Assembly (NCBI GenBank): GCA_963752605.1
Contig: CAVVYW010000005.1
Location: 124,001 to 188,000, forward strand
Direction of reading: 5' to 3'
DNA: 64,000 nucleotides
DNA from: CAVVYW01 sp963752605
GTDB lineage: Bacteria > Actinomycetota > Thermoleophilia > Solirubrobacterales > 70-9
In this document: positions 33,852 to 43,035 of the stretch, piece by piece
How the letters are laid out: the number at the start of each line of letters is the position of its first letter
Numbering within the stretch: the first letter of the stretch is position 1
The notes under the pieces: model-generated
What the model was told of the DNA's origin: nothing
Seen by the model: only the letters and a program-made list of their open reading frames with translations
Database searches by the model: none
Translations under genes and position numbers: made by a program

Positions 33852-35051
33852 TCAAACACCGACCGCCCGATGCCTGGACGCCCAGCCGAGCGGGGCCGAG
33901 GCTCGTACTTCCCAGGCCGCGACCGCGATCAACAGGACGGTGACGATCACGGTCAGCATGAGACCCGAGACGTGAGTCGCAAGCGGTGTGAGCCCGATGA
34001 TCAGTGCGGCAGCCGCAAGGCGCTTGGCGTTCGCCTTGCCGGTCGTCCTCCAATCAAACAGGCTCACGCCGATCAAGTAGAGGGCGGGCCCGCCGAGGAC
34101 AATCGCCAGGCCTACGCCATGTAAGGAATCGTGGGGCTCGGCGATCAGCAAATTCACCCCTGCCGCCGTCGCGATGATTCCCGCGATGATCGGCAGATGG
34201 ACGTACGTGTAGGCGTCGCGCGCCAGTCGGCCCGGATCGTCACTCGCGGTGACTGCGGCGCGTGAGCTTTCCGCCGGAGCGCCGAAGTACAGCCACCACA
34301 GCGCCACGGCCTCCAGGAACGCGACCACGAGGCAAGCTACGACGGTCGACGTCAGGCCGGCCTCGGTCGCGGTCGCGCCGGTGACGACGATCGACTCGCC
34401 GAGCGCGATGATGATGAAGAGCTGACAGCGCTCGGCGAAGTGGCGTCCCTCGATGTCGTAGTCGGTGGTCGTGGCGGATCCGCGACGCGGGAGCCAGTAG
34501 CCGGCCACGGGGGCGGCCAGGTCCAGAGCAAGCGCAGGGATCCAGAGGAGCAACCGCTGGTCGGCGTCGAGGGTCGCCCCGGCCAACCACAGCGCCCCGG
34601 AGACGATGCTCCACGCGAACAGCCGCTCGAATACGTCGCGGAGGCGGTGGTCGCGGCCAAGCAGCGTCATGGCCGCGGCATTGCGGCCCACCTGCAGGGC
34701 GACGTAGCTCCCCGCGAAGAGAAAGCCGTGCTCGCCGAGCGCCTGGGGCAGCGCCGCGGCCATGAGCAGGCTGGCGAGCATCACCCCGGTGAGGACGGCG
34801 CGGACAGCGGGGGAGTCGGGGTCGAACCAGTTCGCCATCCAGGTTGTGTTGATCCACGCCCACCAGACCACGACCAGCAGGAAGGCCGCGCTTGCCACCC
34901 CGCCCACCGAGAGGTCGTCCAGGATGAGGTGGGAGAGCTGGGTGATCGCGAAGACATAGACGAGGTCGAAGAAGAGCTCGACCGTGGTGATCCGGTCAGA
35001 CCCCGCCTCGCCGCGCACGCGCAGGTGACGGAGCGGCGAGGGCGAGGTCAA
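33852..35051 (-). CDS. Low temperature requirement protein A (LtrA) family membrane protein
   Basis: This 399-residue protein begins near a TTG at 35051. It has 10-12 membrane helices and the LtrA family signature T-V-E-L-F-F-D-L-V-Y-V-F-A-I-T-Q-L. H-F-A-E-R-C-Q-L-F-I-I-I-A-L-G-E-S-I is the second conserved motif. LtrA was named from a Listeria cold-growth locus; the molecular role of the family is not established. It converges on clpX 3 bases away. The next gene upstream on the same strand is a 72-residue protein at 35079. Confidence 0.88.
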   Translation of the reverse strand: MTSPSPLRHLRVRGEAGSDRITTVELFFDLVYVFAITQLSHLILDDLSVGGVASAAFLLVVVWWAWINTTWMANWFDPDSPAVRAVLTGVMLASLLMAAALPQALGEHGFLFAGSYVALQVGRNAAAMTLLGRDHRLRDVFERLFAWSIVSGALWLAGATLDADQRLLLWIPALALDLAAPVAGYWLPRRGSATTTDYDIEGRHFAERCQLFIIIALGESIVVTGATATEAGLTSTVVACLVVAFLEAVALWWLYFGAPAESSRAAVTASDDPGRLARDAYTYVHLPIIAGIIATAAGVNLLIAEPHDSLHGVGLAIVLGGPALYLIGVSLFDWRTTGKANAKRLAAAALIIGLTPLATHVSGLMLTVIVTVLLIAVAAWEVRASAPLGWASRHRAVGV

Positions 35052-35078
35052 AACGGCACCGGGGGGGTCGCTACTGCG

Positions 35079-35297
35079 TTAGGAGAGCACTCGTTCGACC
35101 TCGGCGAGGGCGTCCTTCAGGCTGCGCACGCCGATCACCACCGGGGAGCCGTCCTGGCGGGGCGGGAACCGCAGCGTCAACTCGCCCTCGTCCTCGTCCA
35201 GGACGGTGTAGGCGATCTGCTCGTCGCCCGCCCAGAGCTCGGCCACGCCATGCTCGACCTCTTCCGCGCTGATCGAAATGACCTTGATCTCGTGCAT
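35079..35297 (-). CDS. Small conserved-looking protein, 72 residues
   Basis: The start ATG at 35297 has a strong AAGGGAGG ribosome site. The protein is acidic, with a beta-strand-rich first part (E-I-K-V-I-S-I-S, Q-I-A-Y-T-V-L-D) and a C-terminal helix D-A-L-A-E-V-E-R-V-L. It has no membrane segment, cysteine or known motif, and I do not recognise it. It lies between an alpha/beta hydrolase gene (12 bases upstream) and ltrA on the same strand, so it is probably co-transcribed with the hydrolase. Confidence 0.65.
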   Translation of the reverse strand: MHEIKVISISAEEVEHGVAELWAGDEQIAYTVLDEDEGELTLRFPPRQDGSPVVIGVRSLKDALAEVERVLS

Positions 35298-35308
35298 GCT
35301 GGCCTCCC

Positions 35309-36166
35309 TTAAGCCGGCCGCGGCGGGACGAACCGCTTGACGAAGTCGAGCGCCGTCTGGGCGACCTCGCGCCAGCCGTTGTCGATCGTCAGAGCGTGGC
35401 CACGGTTGGGGATCGTTTTCAGCTCGGTCACGCCCTCGTTGCGCTTCTGCCGCTTGTAGGCGGCCTTGGCGATCGCCGGGTGGACGGTGTGGTCGTCATC
35501 GCCTTCGATGATCAACAGCGGCCCCCGCTCCGGGTTCTTCGTATCGACCTTGGCCTCCGTGAACGGGTTCAGGTTCGCGTTCGCCATCTGTGCCAGGGCC
35601 ACCGCGGGCGCCGCCACGTGGTAGGTCTCGTACAGCCGCCGCGCCTCCTCCTCGTCCAGCGCGTTCGCCCAGCCGTACTTGAACTGGTCGAAGGTAAGGG
35701 TGATTGCGCGTCCCCGGTTGAGGGGGTTCCTCAGGATTGGGAGGGAGACCTTCAGGGTGGAGTACGGAAGCGGTAGCACGCCGCGGAACGGACCTGGATC
35801 GATCGCCACGGTCGCGGCGGAGTGTCCACGGCCGGCGACAATCTGGGCCAGCAGCCCACCGGTGGAATGGCCCATCACGACGGGCTTCTTCTCCAGCGCA
35901 TCGATCACCTCGATGGTGTGGTCGGCGACCTGCCCGAGGTTCTTTTTGGCGAGCACCTCGGGGTTTTTCCTCGCCTGCTCGACGGTCTCGGGATCGTCGG
36001 GCCAGTCGGGCGTCAGCGGTGCGTAGCCCGCCTCCTTGAAGAAGTCGGCCCATCGATCCCAGCTGCTCGCCAAGACCCAGAGCCCGTGGATGAAGACAAT
36101 GGGCGTGTTGCCGGAGGCGTTGGCCGCCTCGATCTCCCGGTTCTCACGCGTGGAAATTGACGCCAT
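35309..36166 (-). CDS. Alpha/beta hydrolase
   Basis: This 285-residue protein starts at ATG 36166 behind AAAGGAC. P-I-V-F-I-H-G-L-W is the oxyanion strand, Ser101 in M-G-H-S-T-G-G is the nucleophile, the acid is in E-G-D-D-D-H near residue 240, and the His is in N-R-G-H-A-L. It lacks a signal peptide and is cytosolic. The H-G-L-W and G-H-S-T-G-G pair is common in hydrolases annotated as lysophospholipase or haloperoxidase-like, but the substrate cannot be assigned. The start is chosen over a longer frame that begins in non-conserved sequence. Confidence 0.85.
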   Translation of the reverse strand: MASISTRENREIEAANASGNTPIVFIHGLWVLASSWDRWADFFKEAGYAPLTPDWPDDPETVEQARKNPEVLAKKNLGQVADHTIEVIDALEKKPVVMGHSTGGLLAQIVAGRGHSAATVAIDPGPFRGVLPLPYSTLKVSLPILRNPLNRGRAITLTFDQFKYGWANALDEEEARRLYETYHVAAPAVALAQMANANLNPFTEAKVDTKNPERGPLLIIEGDDDHTVHPAIAKAAYKRQKRNEGVTELKTIPNRGHALTIDNGWREVAQTALDFVKRFVPPRPA

Positions 36167-36219
36167 GGGTCGCGTCCTTTCGTAGGGACACGACCCTACA
36201 GACCCGGTCGCGCCTGGGC

Positions 36220-36510
36220 TTAGACCGGTCCGCCCACCTGGAGGTTGGCCCACTCATCGGGCTTGACGCCGTACTCCCACTGCGCGTGGTAGATCGCCGC
36301 GTCCACGCTGGGGTGCCAGGTCTCGCTGAGCTCGTAGTTCATCCCGTCGATGTAGATCAGGTGGCAGGCGTCGGCCTCCGGCAGCTTCACCACCTCGAGC
36401 ACCTTGGGCTGGGGCATGGGCTTCCCCTCCACGAAGAGGTGGACGTGGCCCTTGGCCCGGTGATGCGGCTTCAGCGTCACCCGACGCACTACTGGGCGCT
36501 CCCGTGGCAT
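36220..36510 (-). CDS. Protein of unknown function, 96 residues
   Basis: It starts at ATG 36510 and is transcribed divergently from valS with a gap of under 40 bases. The protein has a basic N-terminus (M-P-R-E-R-P-V-V-R-R), then H-V-H-L-F-V-E-G-K and a C-terminal region with Trp and Tyr (Y-H-A-Q-W-E-Y-G-V-K-P-D-E-W). There is no membrane segment. I do not recognise the family. Its composition and codon usage look like a real gene, and the gap before 36166 contains nothing else. Confidence 0.6.
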   Translation of the reverse strand: MPRERPVVRRVTLKPHHRAKGHVHLFVEGKPMPQPKVLEVVKLPEADACHLIYIDGMNYELSETWHPSVDAAIYHAQWEYGVKPDEWANLQVGGPV

Positions 36511-36520
36511 GTACGCAAAT

Positions 36521-36526
36521 TAACAT
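36521..36526 (+). promoter_or_regulatory. -10 box TAACAT for valS
   Basis: TAACAT ends 7 bases before GTG 36534, so valS would be leaderless from that GTG. This supports the GTG over the ATG at 36549, which has no ribosome site. Confidence 0.45.
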
Positions 36527-36533
36527 CGCGCGG

Positions 36534-39080
36534 GTGGACCGTGCCGCAATGAAGCGCCTCGAAAGCACCACCCGCTGGGATCCAGGCGAGGTTGAGCAAC
36601 AGGTGTTCGACCGCTGGATGGAGGGAGGCTGGTTCCACCCGCCGGCTGAGGGGACGCCAAAGGAGAGCTACTCGATCGCGATCCCGCCGCCGAACGTGAC
36701 CGGCGCGCTCCACATGGGCCACGCGCTGAACGGGGCGATCCAGGATGCGCTGATCCGCATCAACCGGATGCGGGGCCGGAACACCATGTGGATCCTCGGC
36801 ACCGACCACGCCGGGATCGCCACGCAGGCCGTCGTGGAGAAGGAGCTGGAAGCTCAGGGAAGCTCGCGGCAGGAGCTCGGGCGCGAGAAGTTCATCGAGA
36901 CGGTCTGGGAATGGCGGGAGAAGTACGGCTCGACGATCATCGAGCAGTACAAGCGGCTCGGCGCCTCCTGCGACTACGAGCGCGAGCGCTTCACGCTCGA
37001 CGAGGGATACGTGCGGGCTGTCTACAGGGTCTTCGCGGAGCTCTACCGCAAGGGCTACATCTATCGCGACAACTACATGGTCAACTGGGACCCGGGCACC
37101 CAGTCCGCCATCTCGGACCTCGAGCTCGAGAGCCGCGAGATCACCGACACCCTCTACGAGATCGCCTATCCGCTCGAGGACGGCGGCGAGCTGGTGGTCG
37201 CGACGGTCCGGCCGGAGACGATGCTGGCGGACACGGCCGTCGCGGTGAACCCGAACGACGAGCGCTACCGGGACGTGGTGGGCCAGCACGCGATCCTCCC
37301 GCTGGTCGGCCGGCGGCTCCCCGTGCTCGCCGACGAGCACGTGGATCCGGAGTTCGGGACCGGCGCCCTCAAGATCACCCCCGGTCACGACCCGAACGAC
37401 TTCGAGATCGGGCGCCAGCACACCCTGGAGGAGATCTCGGTGATCGGCGAGGACGGACTGATCACCGACGCAGCGCCCGAGCGGTTCCGCGGGATGACCG
37501 CGGCCGAGGCGCAGCAGGCGGTCGTGAAGGAGCTGCGCGACGGGGATCTGATCCGCGGCGAGGAGCCCTACACGCACTCGGTGCCGTTCTCGCATCGCTC
37601 CGGCGAGCGCATCGAGCCGCTCATCTCGCTGCAGTGGTTCTGCCGGATGAACGAGATGGCGAAGCCCGCAATCGACGTCGTCCAGGAGGGAAGGGTCCGG
37701 TTCATTCCCGCGGATCCGCACACCCGGGTCTACCTCGACTGGATGGAGCGGATCCGGCCCTGGTGCATCTCGCGCCAGCTCTGGTGGGGGCACCGACTGC
37801 CGGTCTGGTACCGCGGCGACGAGACCTACGTCGGCGAGGAGGCGCCGGAGGGCGAGGGCTGGGAGCAGGAGGAGGACGTCCTCGACACCTGGTTCAGCTC
37901 CGCCCTGTGGCCGTTCGCGACGCTGGGCTGGCCGGAGACCGACGCTCCCGAGTTCCAGGCGTTCTTCCCGACCGACGCAATGATCACCGCGCGGGACATC
38001 ATCTTCCTCTGGGTCGCGCGGATGATCATGACCTCGCTCGAGTTCACCGGCGAGGTCCCGTTCACCGACGTCTACGTCCACTCCGTGATCCAGGCGCCCG
38101 ACGGCCGGCGGATGTCGAAGAGCCTCGGCACGGGGATCGACCCGCTCGACGAGATCGAAGAGCACGGAGCGGATGCGCTGCGCTTCGGGCTGCTGGCGAT
38201 GTCCTCAGCCCAGGACGTCCGCTTCTCGCAGGCACGTGTCCAGCAGGGCCGGGACCTCGCCAACAAGATGTGGAACGCGTCGCGGCTGATCCTGCTGAAT
38301 GCGCGCGACGACGTCGAGGCGAAGCCGGCGACGGGCCAGGTGGAGGACCGCTGGATCGCCTCGCGCCTCCAGCGGGCGATCGAGTCGGTCTCGAACAGCG
38401 TCGAGGCGTACGACTTCTCGCATGCCGCGCTCGACCTCTACGAGTTCTTCTGGTCGGAGCTCTGCGACTGGTATCTGGAGATCGTCAAGGAGCGGCTCTA
38501 CGAGGGGGACGAGGACGCTTCGGCGACCCTCTTGTGGGCGCTGGAGCAGGTGCTGGCGCTGGCGCACCCCTTCATGCCCTTCGTCACCGAGGCGGTCTAC
38601 TCGTACCTCCCCTCGGGCGAGACCGAGGCCCTGGTGATCCATCCCTTCCCGGAGGCCGACGACTCGCTGCTCGACGAGACTGCCGAGCGCGAGATCGGCG
38701 AGGCGATCAAGCTCACCCGCGCCCTGCGGCGCTGGCGAGACCTCGCCGGCGTGCCGGCGAAGCAGGTGCTGTCGGCGCGCGCCGACGGCGACGAGCCGCA
38801 CGCGTTGGTCACTCGGTTGGCGCGGGTCGAGTTCGGCAAGAACGGCGGCGATCCGATCGCCACCGTCGCGGGGGTGGAGCTCCTTGAGACGGAGGGCGTG
38901 GACCCCCAGGCCGTGCGCGCCCGCATCGACGAGCGCCGGGAGAAGCTGCGCTCCGAGGTCGAGCGCGGCGAGTCCAAGCTGGCCAACGAGGGGTTCGTCG
39001 CCAAGGCGCCGGCGGACGTGGTGGACGCCGAGCGCGAGAAGCTCGCCGCCTACAGGGCCGAGCTGGAAGAACTCGGCTGA
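36534..39080 (+). CDS. valS: Valine--tRNA ligase
   Basis: This is a class Ia synthetase of about 848 residues (843 if ATG 36549 is used). The HIGH motif reads H-M-G-H-A-L in P-P-P-N-V-T-G-A-L-H-M-G-H, and K-M-S-K-S reads R-M-S-K-S-L-G-T-G. The CP1 editing domain, with T-V-R-P-E-T-M-L-A-D-T-A-V-A-V, lies between them. A C-terminal coiled coil is present (E-R-R-E-K-L-R-S-E-V-E-R-G-E onwards). It charges tRNA-Val and edits threonine. The folC gene follows after 2 bases, forming the classical valS-folC pair. Confidence 0.96.
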   Translation: MDRAAMKRLESTTRWDPGEVEQQVFDRWMEGGWFHPPAEGTPKESYSIAIPPPNVTGALHMGHALNGAIQDALIRINRMRGRNTMWILGTDHAGIATQAVVEKELEAQGSSRQELGREKFIETVWEWREKYGSTIIEQYKRLGASCDYERERFTLDEGYVRAVYRVFAELYRKGYIYRDNYMVNWDPGTQSAISDLELESREITDTLYEIAYPLEDGGELVVATVRPETMLADTAVAVNPNDERYRDVVGQHAILPLVGRRLPVLADEHVDPEFGTGALKITPGHDPNDFEIGRQHTLEEISVIGEDGLITDAAPERFRGMTAAEAQQAVVKELRDGDLIRGEEPYTHSVPFSHRSGERIEPLISLQWFCRMNEMAKPAIDVVQEGRVRFIPADPHTRVYLDWMERIRPWCISRQLWWGHRLPVWYRGDETYVGEEAPEGEGWEQEEDVLDTWFSSALWPFATLGWPETDAPEFQAFFPTDAMITARDIIFLWVARMIMTSLEFTGEVPFTDVYVHSVIQAPDGRRMSKSLGTGIDPLDEIEEHGADALRFGLLAMSSAQDVRFSQARVQQGRDLANKMWNASRLILLNARDDVEAKPATGQVEDRWIASRLQRAIESVSNSVEAYDFSHAALDLYEFFWSELCDWYLEIVKERLYEGDEDASATLLWALEQVLALAHPFMPFVTEAVYSYLPSGETEALVIHPFPEADDSLLDETAEREIGEAIKLTRALRRWRDLAGVPAKQVLSARADGDEPHALVTRLARVEFGKNGGDPIATVAGVELLETEGVDPQAVRARIDERREKLRSEVERGESKLANEGFVAKAPADVVDAEREKLAAYRAELEELG

Positions 39081-39082
39081 GC

Positions 39083-40318
39083 TTGCCAGAGCGAGCCGAA
39101 GAGATCCTCCGGCGCCGGGAGGTGCTGGGCTGGCGCCTGGGCCTGGAGCGGATGCAGCGCCTCTGCTCGCTGCTCGGCATGCCTCAGAACCGCTTCGCCT
39201 CGATCCACGTGGTCGGGACCAACGGCAAGACCTCGGTCGCGCTCATGACCGCCGCGCTGCTCGAGGCCCATGGCAAGTCGGCCGGGGCCTACATCTCTCC
39301 CCACATCACGGACTGGCGCGAGCGGATCCGGATTCGCGGCGAGCCCATCTCCCAGGAGGCATTCGACGCGGCGGTGGGGCGGGCCGAGGAGTCGGCCCAG
39401 GTCGCCGACCGCGCCGCCGGGGACGAGGGCCCGGTCACCCAGTTCGAGCTGCTCACGGCGGCCGCCTTCGTCGCCTTCGCCGAGGCGCGGGTCTCCTACG
39501 CGGTGATCGAGGCCGGCCTCGGCGGCCGCCTCGACGCGACCAACGTGATCCCCTCGAAGCTCACGGTCCTGACCTCCGTAGGACTCGACCACACGGAGTA
39601 CCTGGGTGACACCCTGGAGGAGATCGCCGCCGAGAAGCTGGCGGTACTGCGCGACCACACTCCGCTGGTAGCCGGCGACCTTCCCGCGCAGGTCGAGGCG
39701 GTCGTCGATGGGGAGGCGGAGCGACACCATGCGAAGCTGCTCGAGGCGCGGGCCGAGGGTGAACGGCTGACCTACATGGATCGCAACTTCGCCGTCGCCT
39801 GGGCGACGGCCCAGACCGTCCTCGGTGGTCTCAGCCGCGACGCATTGGAGCTGCGCAAGACGCTGTCGATTCCGGGCCGGGCGCACCGCGTCGATGGCGA
39901 CCCCCCGCTGATCTTCGACGCCGCCCACAACCCCGATGGGGCCCGGGCGCTCGCCGAGACTCTCCCGGGCCTGGCCGGGGAGCGGGAGGTCGTCTGCTGC
40001 CTCGCCGTCCTGGAGGGCAAGGACGCGGGCGGGATCGTCGAGGCCCTGGCGCCCGCCTGCTCGCATTTCGTCTGCGCGGAGGTCCCGCCTGAGGCCATCG
40101 AGGGCTCGGGGCGGCCCGGCGGGCGGTCGGTGCCCGCGGCGGAGCTGGCGGACATCTGCCGAGAGGCGGGGGCCGAGGCGGAACCGATCCCGGACCCGGA
40201 TCAGGCGTGGACGCGAGCACGAGAGCTTGCGCGCGAGCGGCATGCTGTCGCGCTCGCCGCCGGTTCCCACTACCTTCTAGCGTCGATATGGACAGAGAGG
40301 CCCGATCGGAGCTTCTGA
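39083..40318 (+). CDS. folC: Bifunctional folylpolyglutamate synthase / dihydrofolate synthase
   Basis: This 411-residue protein starts at TTG 39083. The Mur-ligase-type P-loop G-T-N-G-K-T-S is at 45-51; S-P-H-I-T-D-W-R-E-R-I is the folate loop; E-A-G-L-G-G-R-L-D-A-T-N and D-A-A-H-N-P-D-G complete the active site. It adds glutamate to dihydropteroate and folates in the cytosol. It overlaps the 39-residue membrane protein gene at its 3' end. Confidence 0.94.
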   Translation: MPERAEEILRRREVLGWRLGLERMQRLCSLLGMPQNRFASIHVVGTNGKTSVALMTAALLEAHGKSAGAYISPHITDWRERIRIRGEPISQEAFDAAVGRAEESAQVADRAAGDEGPVTQFELLTAAAFVAFAEARVSYAVIEAGLGGRLDATNVIPSKLTVLTSVGLDHTEYLGDTLEEIAAEKLAVLRDHTPLVAGDLPAQVEAVVDGEAERHHAKLLEARAEGERLTYMDRNFAVAWATAQTVLGGLSRDALELRKTLSIPGRAHRVDGDPPLIFDAAHNPDGARALAETLPGLAGEREVVCCLAVLEGKDAGGIVEALAPACSHFVCAEVPPEAIEGSGRPGGRSVPAAELADICREAGAEAEPIPDPDQAWTRARELARERHAVALAAGSHYLLASIWTERPDRSF

Positions 40319-40407
40319 CGATGATGGGCCTGGTGGCCATCGTCGTCGCGGTGGTGATCCTGGTCTTTTTCGCCATCGGCTACGTTTTCGGGCTGCTCTT
40401 CCTCTAG
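40288..40407 (+). CDS. 39-residue single-helix membrane protein
   Basis: It starts at ATG 40288, inside the last codons of folC, and stops at 40405-40407. The charged N-terminus M-D-R-E-A-R-S-E is followed by one long hydrophobic helix (L-V-A-I-V-V-A-V-V-I-L-V-F-F-A-I-G-Y) ending G-L-L-F-L. TAGCGT lies just upstream. Tiny one-helix proteins of this kind are common but rarely annotated. The gene fills the folC to 40442 gap. Its function is unknown. Confidence 0.55.
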   Translation: MDREARSELLTMMGLVAIVVAVVILVFFAIGYVFGLLFL

Positions 40408-40441
40408 GTCTCGTCCCCATCCCCAAACCGGCAGGACTTTC

Positions 40442-41119
40442 ATGCTCATTGCACTCTTCGGAATAGACGGCGGCGCGGTCGGCCTGGTCATCAACCTGCT
40501 GGTCCTCTTCCTGATCGTCGTCTACCTCGCGCTGATCTACTGGACCTATCTCGACGCGCGCCGGCGCCTCGAGGACCCGGTCCTGATCGCCTGCGCGACG
40601 GCGGCGTCTGTCTTTCCGTTCATCGGGACCGTCATCTACACGATCGTGCGCCCGCCGGAGTTCCTCGAGGACCGGGAGGAGCGCGAGCTGGAGCTTCGTG
40701 CCGCCGAGCTTCGCCTGCGCCAGCTGATCGACCAGTCCTGCCCCTACTGCGAGTACCCGATCGCGGCCAACTACCTTCGCTGTCCCAACTGCGAGCGGCG
40801 GCTCCGCAACCCCTGCCGCAAGTGCGGCAAGCCACTTGACCCCAAGTGGGGCGTCTGTCCCTTCTGCGAGACCGAGGTCCGCAAGGAGCGCCGGGAGACC
40901 CGGCGAACCGAGCGGCCCACCAGGCGTGCCGCGAGGGCCGGATCCGGGCAGCGATCCGGCAGTTCGGCGACCCGCTCCGATGGGCCAAGCTCCGCGCCCC
41001 GTTCCGGCGGGTCGGACCGGAAGTCGCCGCGTTCCCCAGTCTCCGCCCAGGGACGCTCGTCCTCCCAGGAACGCCCGCCGCGGCCGAGCGGCGGCCGGAG
41101 CTCGCGGCCCAATCGCTGA
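40442..41119 (+). CDS. Membrane protein with double zinc ribbon
   Basis: This 225-residue protein starts at ATG 40442. Two membrane helices are at about 10-35 and 47-68. A charged helix leads to two zinc ribbons, C-P-Y-C and C-P-N-C, then C-R-K-C and C-P-F-C. A disordered Arg/Ser/Pro-rich tail (about 145-225) follows. The protein probably sits in the membrane with the zinc part and tail in the cytoplasm. The zinc ribbons suggest nucleic acid or protein contact; no specific role is known. ndk starts 6 bases later, so the two are in one operon. Confidence 0.8.
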   Translation: MLIALFGIDGGAVGLVINLLVLFLIVVYLALIYWTYLDARRRLEDPVLIACATAASVFPFIGTVIYTIVRPPEFLEDREERELELRAAELRLRQLIDQSCPYCEYPIAANYLRCPNCERRLRNPCRKCGKPLDPKWGVCPFCETEVRKERRETRRTERPTRRAARAGSGQRSGSSATRSDGPSSAPRSGGSDRKSPRSPVSAQGRSSSQERPPRPSGGRSSRPNR

Positions 41120-41125
41120 CCCTCC

Positions 41126-41530
41126 GTGCAGCGCACCCTGATCCTCGTCAAGCCCGACGCGTTCGAGCGCGGCCTCACCGGAGAGGTGATCGCCCGCTTC
41201 GAGCGCAAGGGACTGAAGCTGGTCGCCCTGAAGCTGATGCAGGCCGACGAGGAGATCGCCAACGTCCACTACGCCGAGCACAAGGACAAGCCCTTCTTCG
41301 GCGAGCTGGTCGAGTTCATCACCGGTGGGCCGCTGGTGGCGATCGTGATGGAGGGGCCGAATGCCGTCGCCGCCGCCAGGCAGGTGATCGGCGCCACCGA
41401 CCCCGTCGAGGCCGACGCCGGCTCGATCCGCGGTGAGTTCGCCACCGAGGTCACCTTCAACCTGGTTCATGGATCGGATTCGCCGGAGTCCGCCGAGCGC
41501 GAGATCGGCATCTGGTTCCCGGAGCTCTAG
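41126..41530 (+). CDS. ndk: Nucleoside diphosphate kinase
   Basis: This 134-residue protein starts at GTG 41126. The phosphohistidine His115 lies in N-L-V-H-G-S-D-S, the active-site signature, with L-I-L-V-K-P-D-A at the N-terminus. It moves phosphate from ATP to other nucleoside diphosphates. Its length and motifs are complete. It lies between the zinc-ribbon membrane protein and maf on the same strand. Confidence 0.96.
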   Translation: MQRTLILVKPDAFERGLTGEVIARFERKGLKLVALKLMQADEEIANVHYAEHKDKPFFGELVEFITGGPLVAIVMEGPNAVAAARQVIGATDPVEADAGSIRGEFATEVTFNLVHGSDSPESAEREIGIWFPEL

Positions 41531-41553
41531 GGGCCGCTACCGGCCCCGACCTG

Positions 41554-42134
41554 ATGAAAGTCGTACTGGCTTCTAAGTCGCCGCAGCGCCGCGCGCTGCT
41601 CGAGGCGCTCGGGATCGAGTTCGAGGTGGAGCCGGTGGAGGTCGAGGAGCTGACCGAGGGAGAGCCTGAGGAGATCGTGCTGGAGAACGCCAGATGGAAG
41701 GCGGCGGCCGCGTCGGCCAACGCGAAGCCCGGGGACGCTGGTGATCGGCGGCGACACGGAGGTGTTCCTGGACGGCAGGTCGCTCGGCCAGCCGAAGGAC
41801 GACGGACGTGGCGCGGGAGCATCTCGGGCGGCTCTCGGGCCGTGAGCATGAGGTGCTCGGCGGCCTGGCCCTGCTCGGCCCCGACGAGGAGAACGGCCGC
41901 CCCAGGAGCCGCGAGGGCGTGGCCAGCTCAACCGTCCGCTTCCGCGAGCTCGAGCCGGCGGTCCTCGACGCCTACCTGGCCTCGGGCGAATGGGAGGGCC
42001 GCGCGGGCTCCTACGCGATCCAGGGGCTGGGCTCGGCGCTGGTCGAATCCGTGCGCGGCGACATCTCCAACGTGATCGGGCTGCCCGTGCCTCTGCTCAT
42101 GCGGCTCGCGCCCGAACTCTTTCAGTCCGCTTGA
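41554..42134 (+). pseudogene. maf: Maf-like nucleotide pyrophosphatase, two frame breaks
   Basis: The gene starts at ATG 41554 with V-L-A-S-K-S-P-Q-R-R, the Maf signature. The frame changes near 41737, after which V-I-G-G-D-T-E-V-F-L-D-G and L-G-Q-P-K are readable. It changes again near 41806, giving R-L-S-G-R-E-H-E-V, then S-Y-A-I-Q-G-L-G-S and I-S-N-V-I-G-L-P, the conserved end. Maf proteins hydrolyse modified or non-canonical nucleoside triphosphates and affect septation. All motifs survive in three frames, so base errors are likely. It is followed by mreC, a frequent neighbour of maf. Confidence 0.82.
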
Positions 42135-42156
42135 GGGCTTAGGTCAGGATCTAGGC

Positions 42157-43035
42157 ATGTATCGCAAGCAGGTGCGCCGCCGCAGGGCGGTGCTGTTGTT
42201 GCTCGTCGCCGCCTCACTGACGCTTCTGAGCCTCTACTTCCGGGAGGGATCCGGTGGACCCCTCCACGGCTTTGAGCGCGGTGTCTCCACCGTCCTCGGG
42301 CCGTTCGAGGAGGGAGCCGACCGGGCGCTGAAGCCGGTGCGCGACCTCGTCAACTGGTTCCAGGACACCTTCGAGGCGCGCGGGGAGAACGACGAGCTCA
42401 GGGACGAGGTCGCGAGCCTTCGCGACCAGCTCGCCGAGCAGCAGACCACGGCGCACCAGAGGCAGGAGCTGGCGAAGCTCGACGAGCTCACCGGGGGCGG
42501 CCTGGTCCCGGAGGGACAGGAGACGGTGACGGCCCGCGTGGTGGGCCGCTCCCCGAGCGTCTGGTACTCGACGGTGACGATCGACAAGGGCTCGAGCGCC
42601 GGAGTGTCCGTGGACGACCCGGTGGTGGCCGCGGACGGGCTCGCCGGGAAGGTGACGGCCGTGACGAGCGGGACCGCACAGGTCACCCTGATCACCGACG
42701 CCGAGAGCTCGGTGACGGCGAGGGTGTTGCCGACCGGTGCGACGGGGATCGTGGAGCCGAACGTGGGCGATCCGGAGGACCTGCAGCTCAACTTCGTCCA
42801 GGAAGGCGAGAACGTCGCCGAGGGCGAGATGGTGGTGACCGCGGGGTTCTCGACCGGCGATCTCAACTCGGTCTTCCCGCCGGGGATCCCCATCGGGAAG
42901 GTGACCGAGTCCAGCCTGGAGGAGCAGCAGGCCTACCAGCGCCTGCACCTGAGCGCGTTCGCAGACCTCAGGGACATGGACTTCGTTCGGGTCCTGGTCG
43001 ACTCGGGCGGCTCCGGGGGAGGCGGGGGCAGGTGA
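42157..43035 (+). CDS. mreC: Rod shape-determining protein MreC
   Basis: This 292-residue protein starts at ATG 42157. It has a basic N-terminus, one membrane helix (about 12-29), a coiled coil at about 65-110 (E-N-D-E-L-R-D-E-V-A-S-L-R-D-Q-L) and the two beta-barrel MreC domains: V-V-G-R-S-P-S-V-W-Y-S-T-V-T-I-D-K-G and V-V-T-A-G-F-S-T. It ends in a Gly-rich tail. It organises the elongasome on the outer face of the membrane. It overlaps mreD by 4 bases. No mreB is in the window. Confidence 0.94.
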   Translation: MYRKQVRRRRAVLLLLVAASLTLLSLYFREGSGGPLHGFERGVSTVLGPFEEGADRALKPVRDLVNWFQDTFEARGENDELRDEVASLRDQLAEQQTTAHQRQELAKLDELTGGGLVPEGQETVTARVVGRSPSVWYSTVTIDKGSSAGVSVDDPVVAADGLAGKVTAVTSGTAQVTLITDAESSVTARVLPTGATGIVEPNVGDPEDLQLNFVQEGENVAEGEMVVTAGFSTGDLNSVFPPGIPIGKVTESSLEEQQAYQRLHLSAFADLRDMDFVRVLVDSGGSGGGGGR

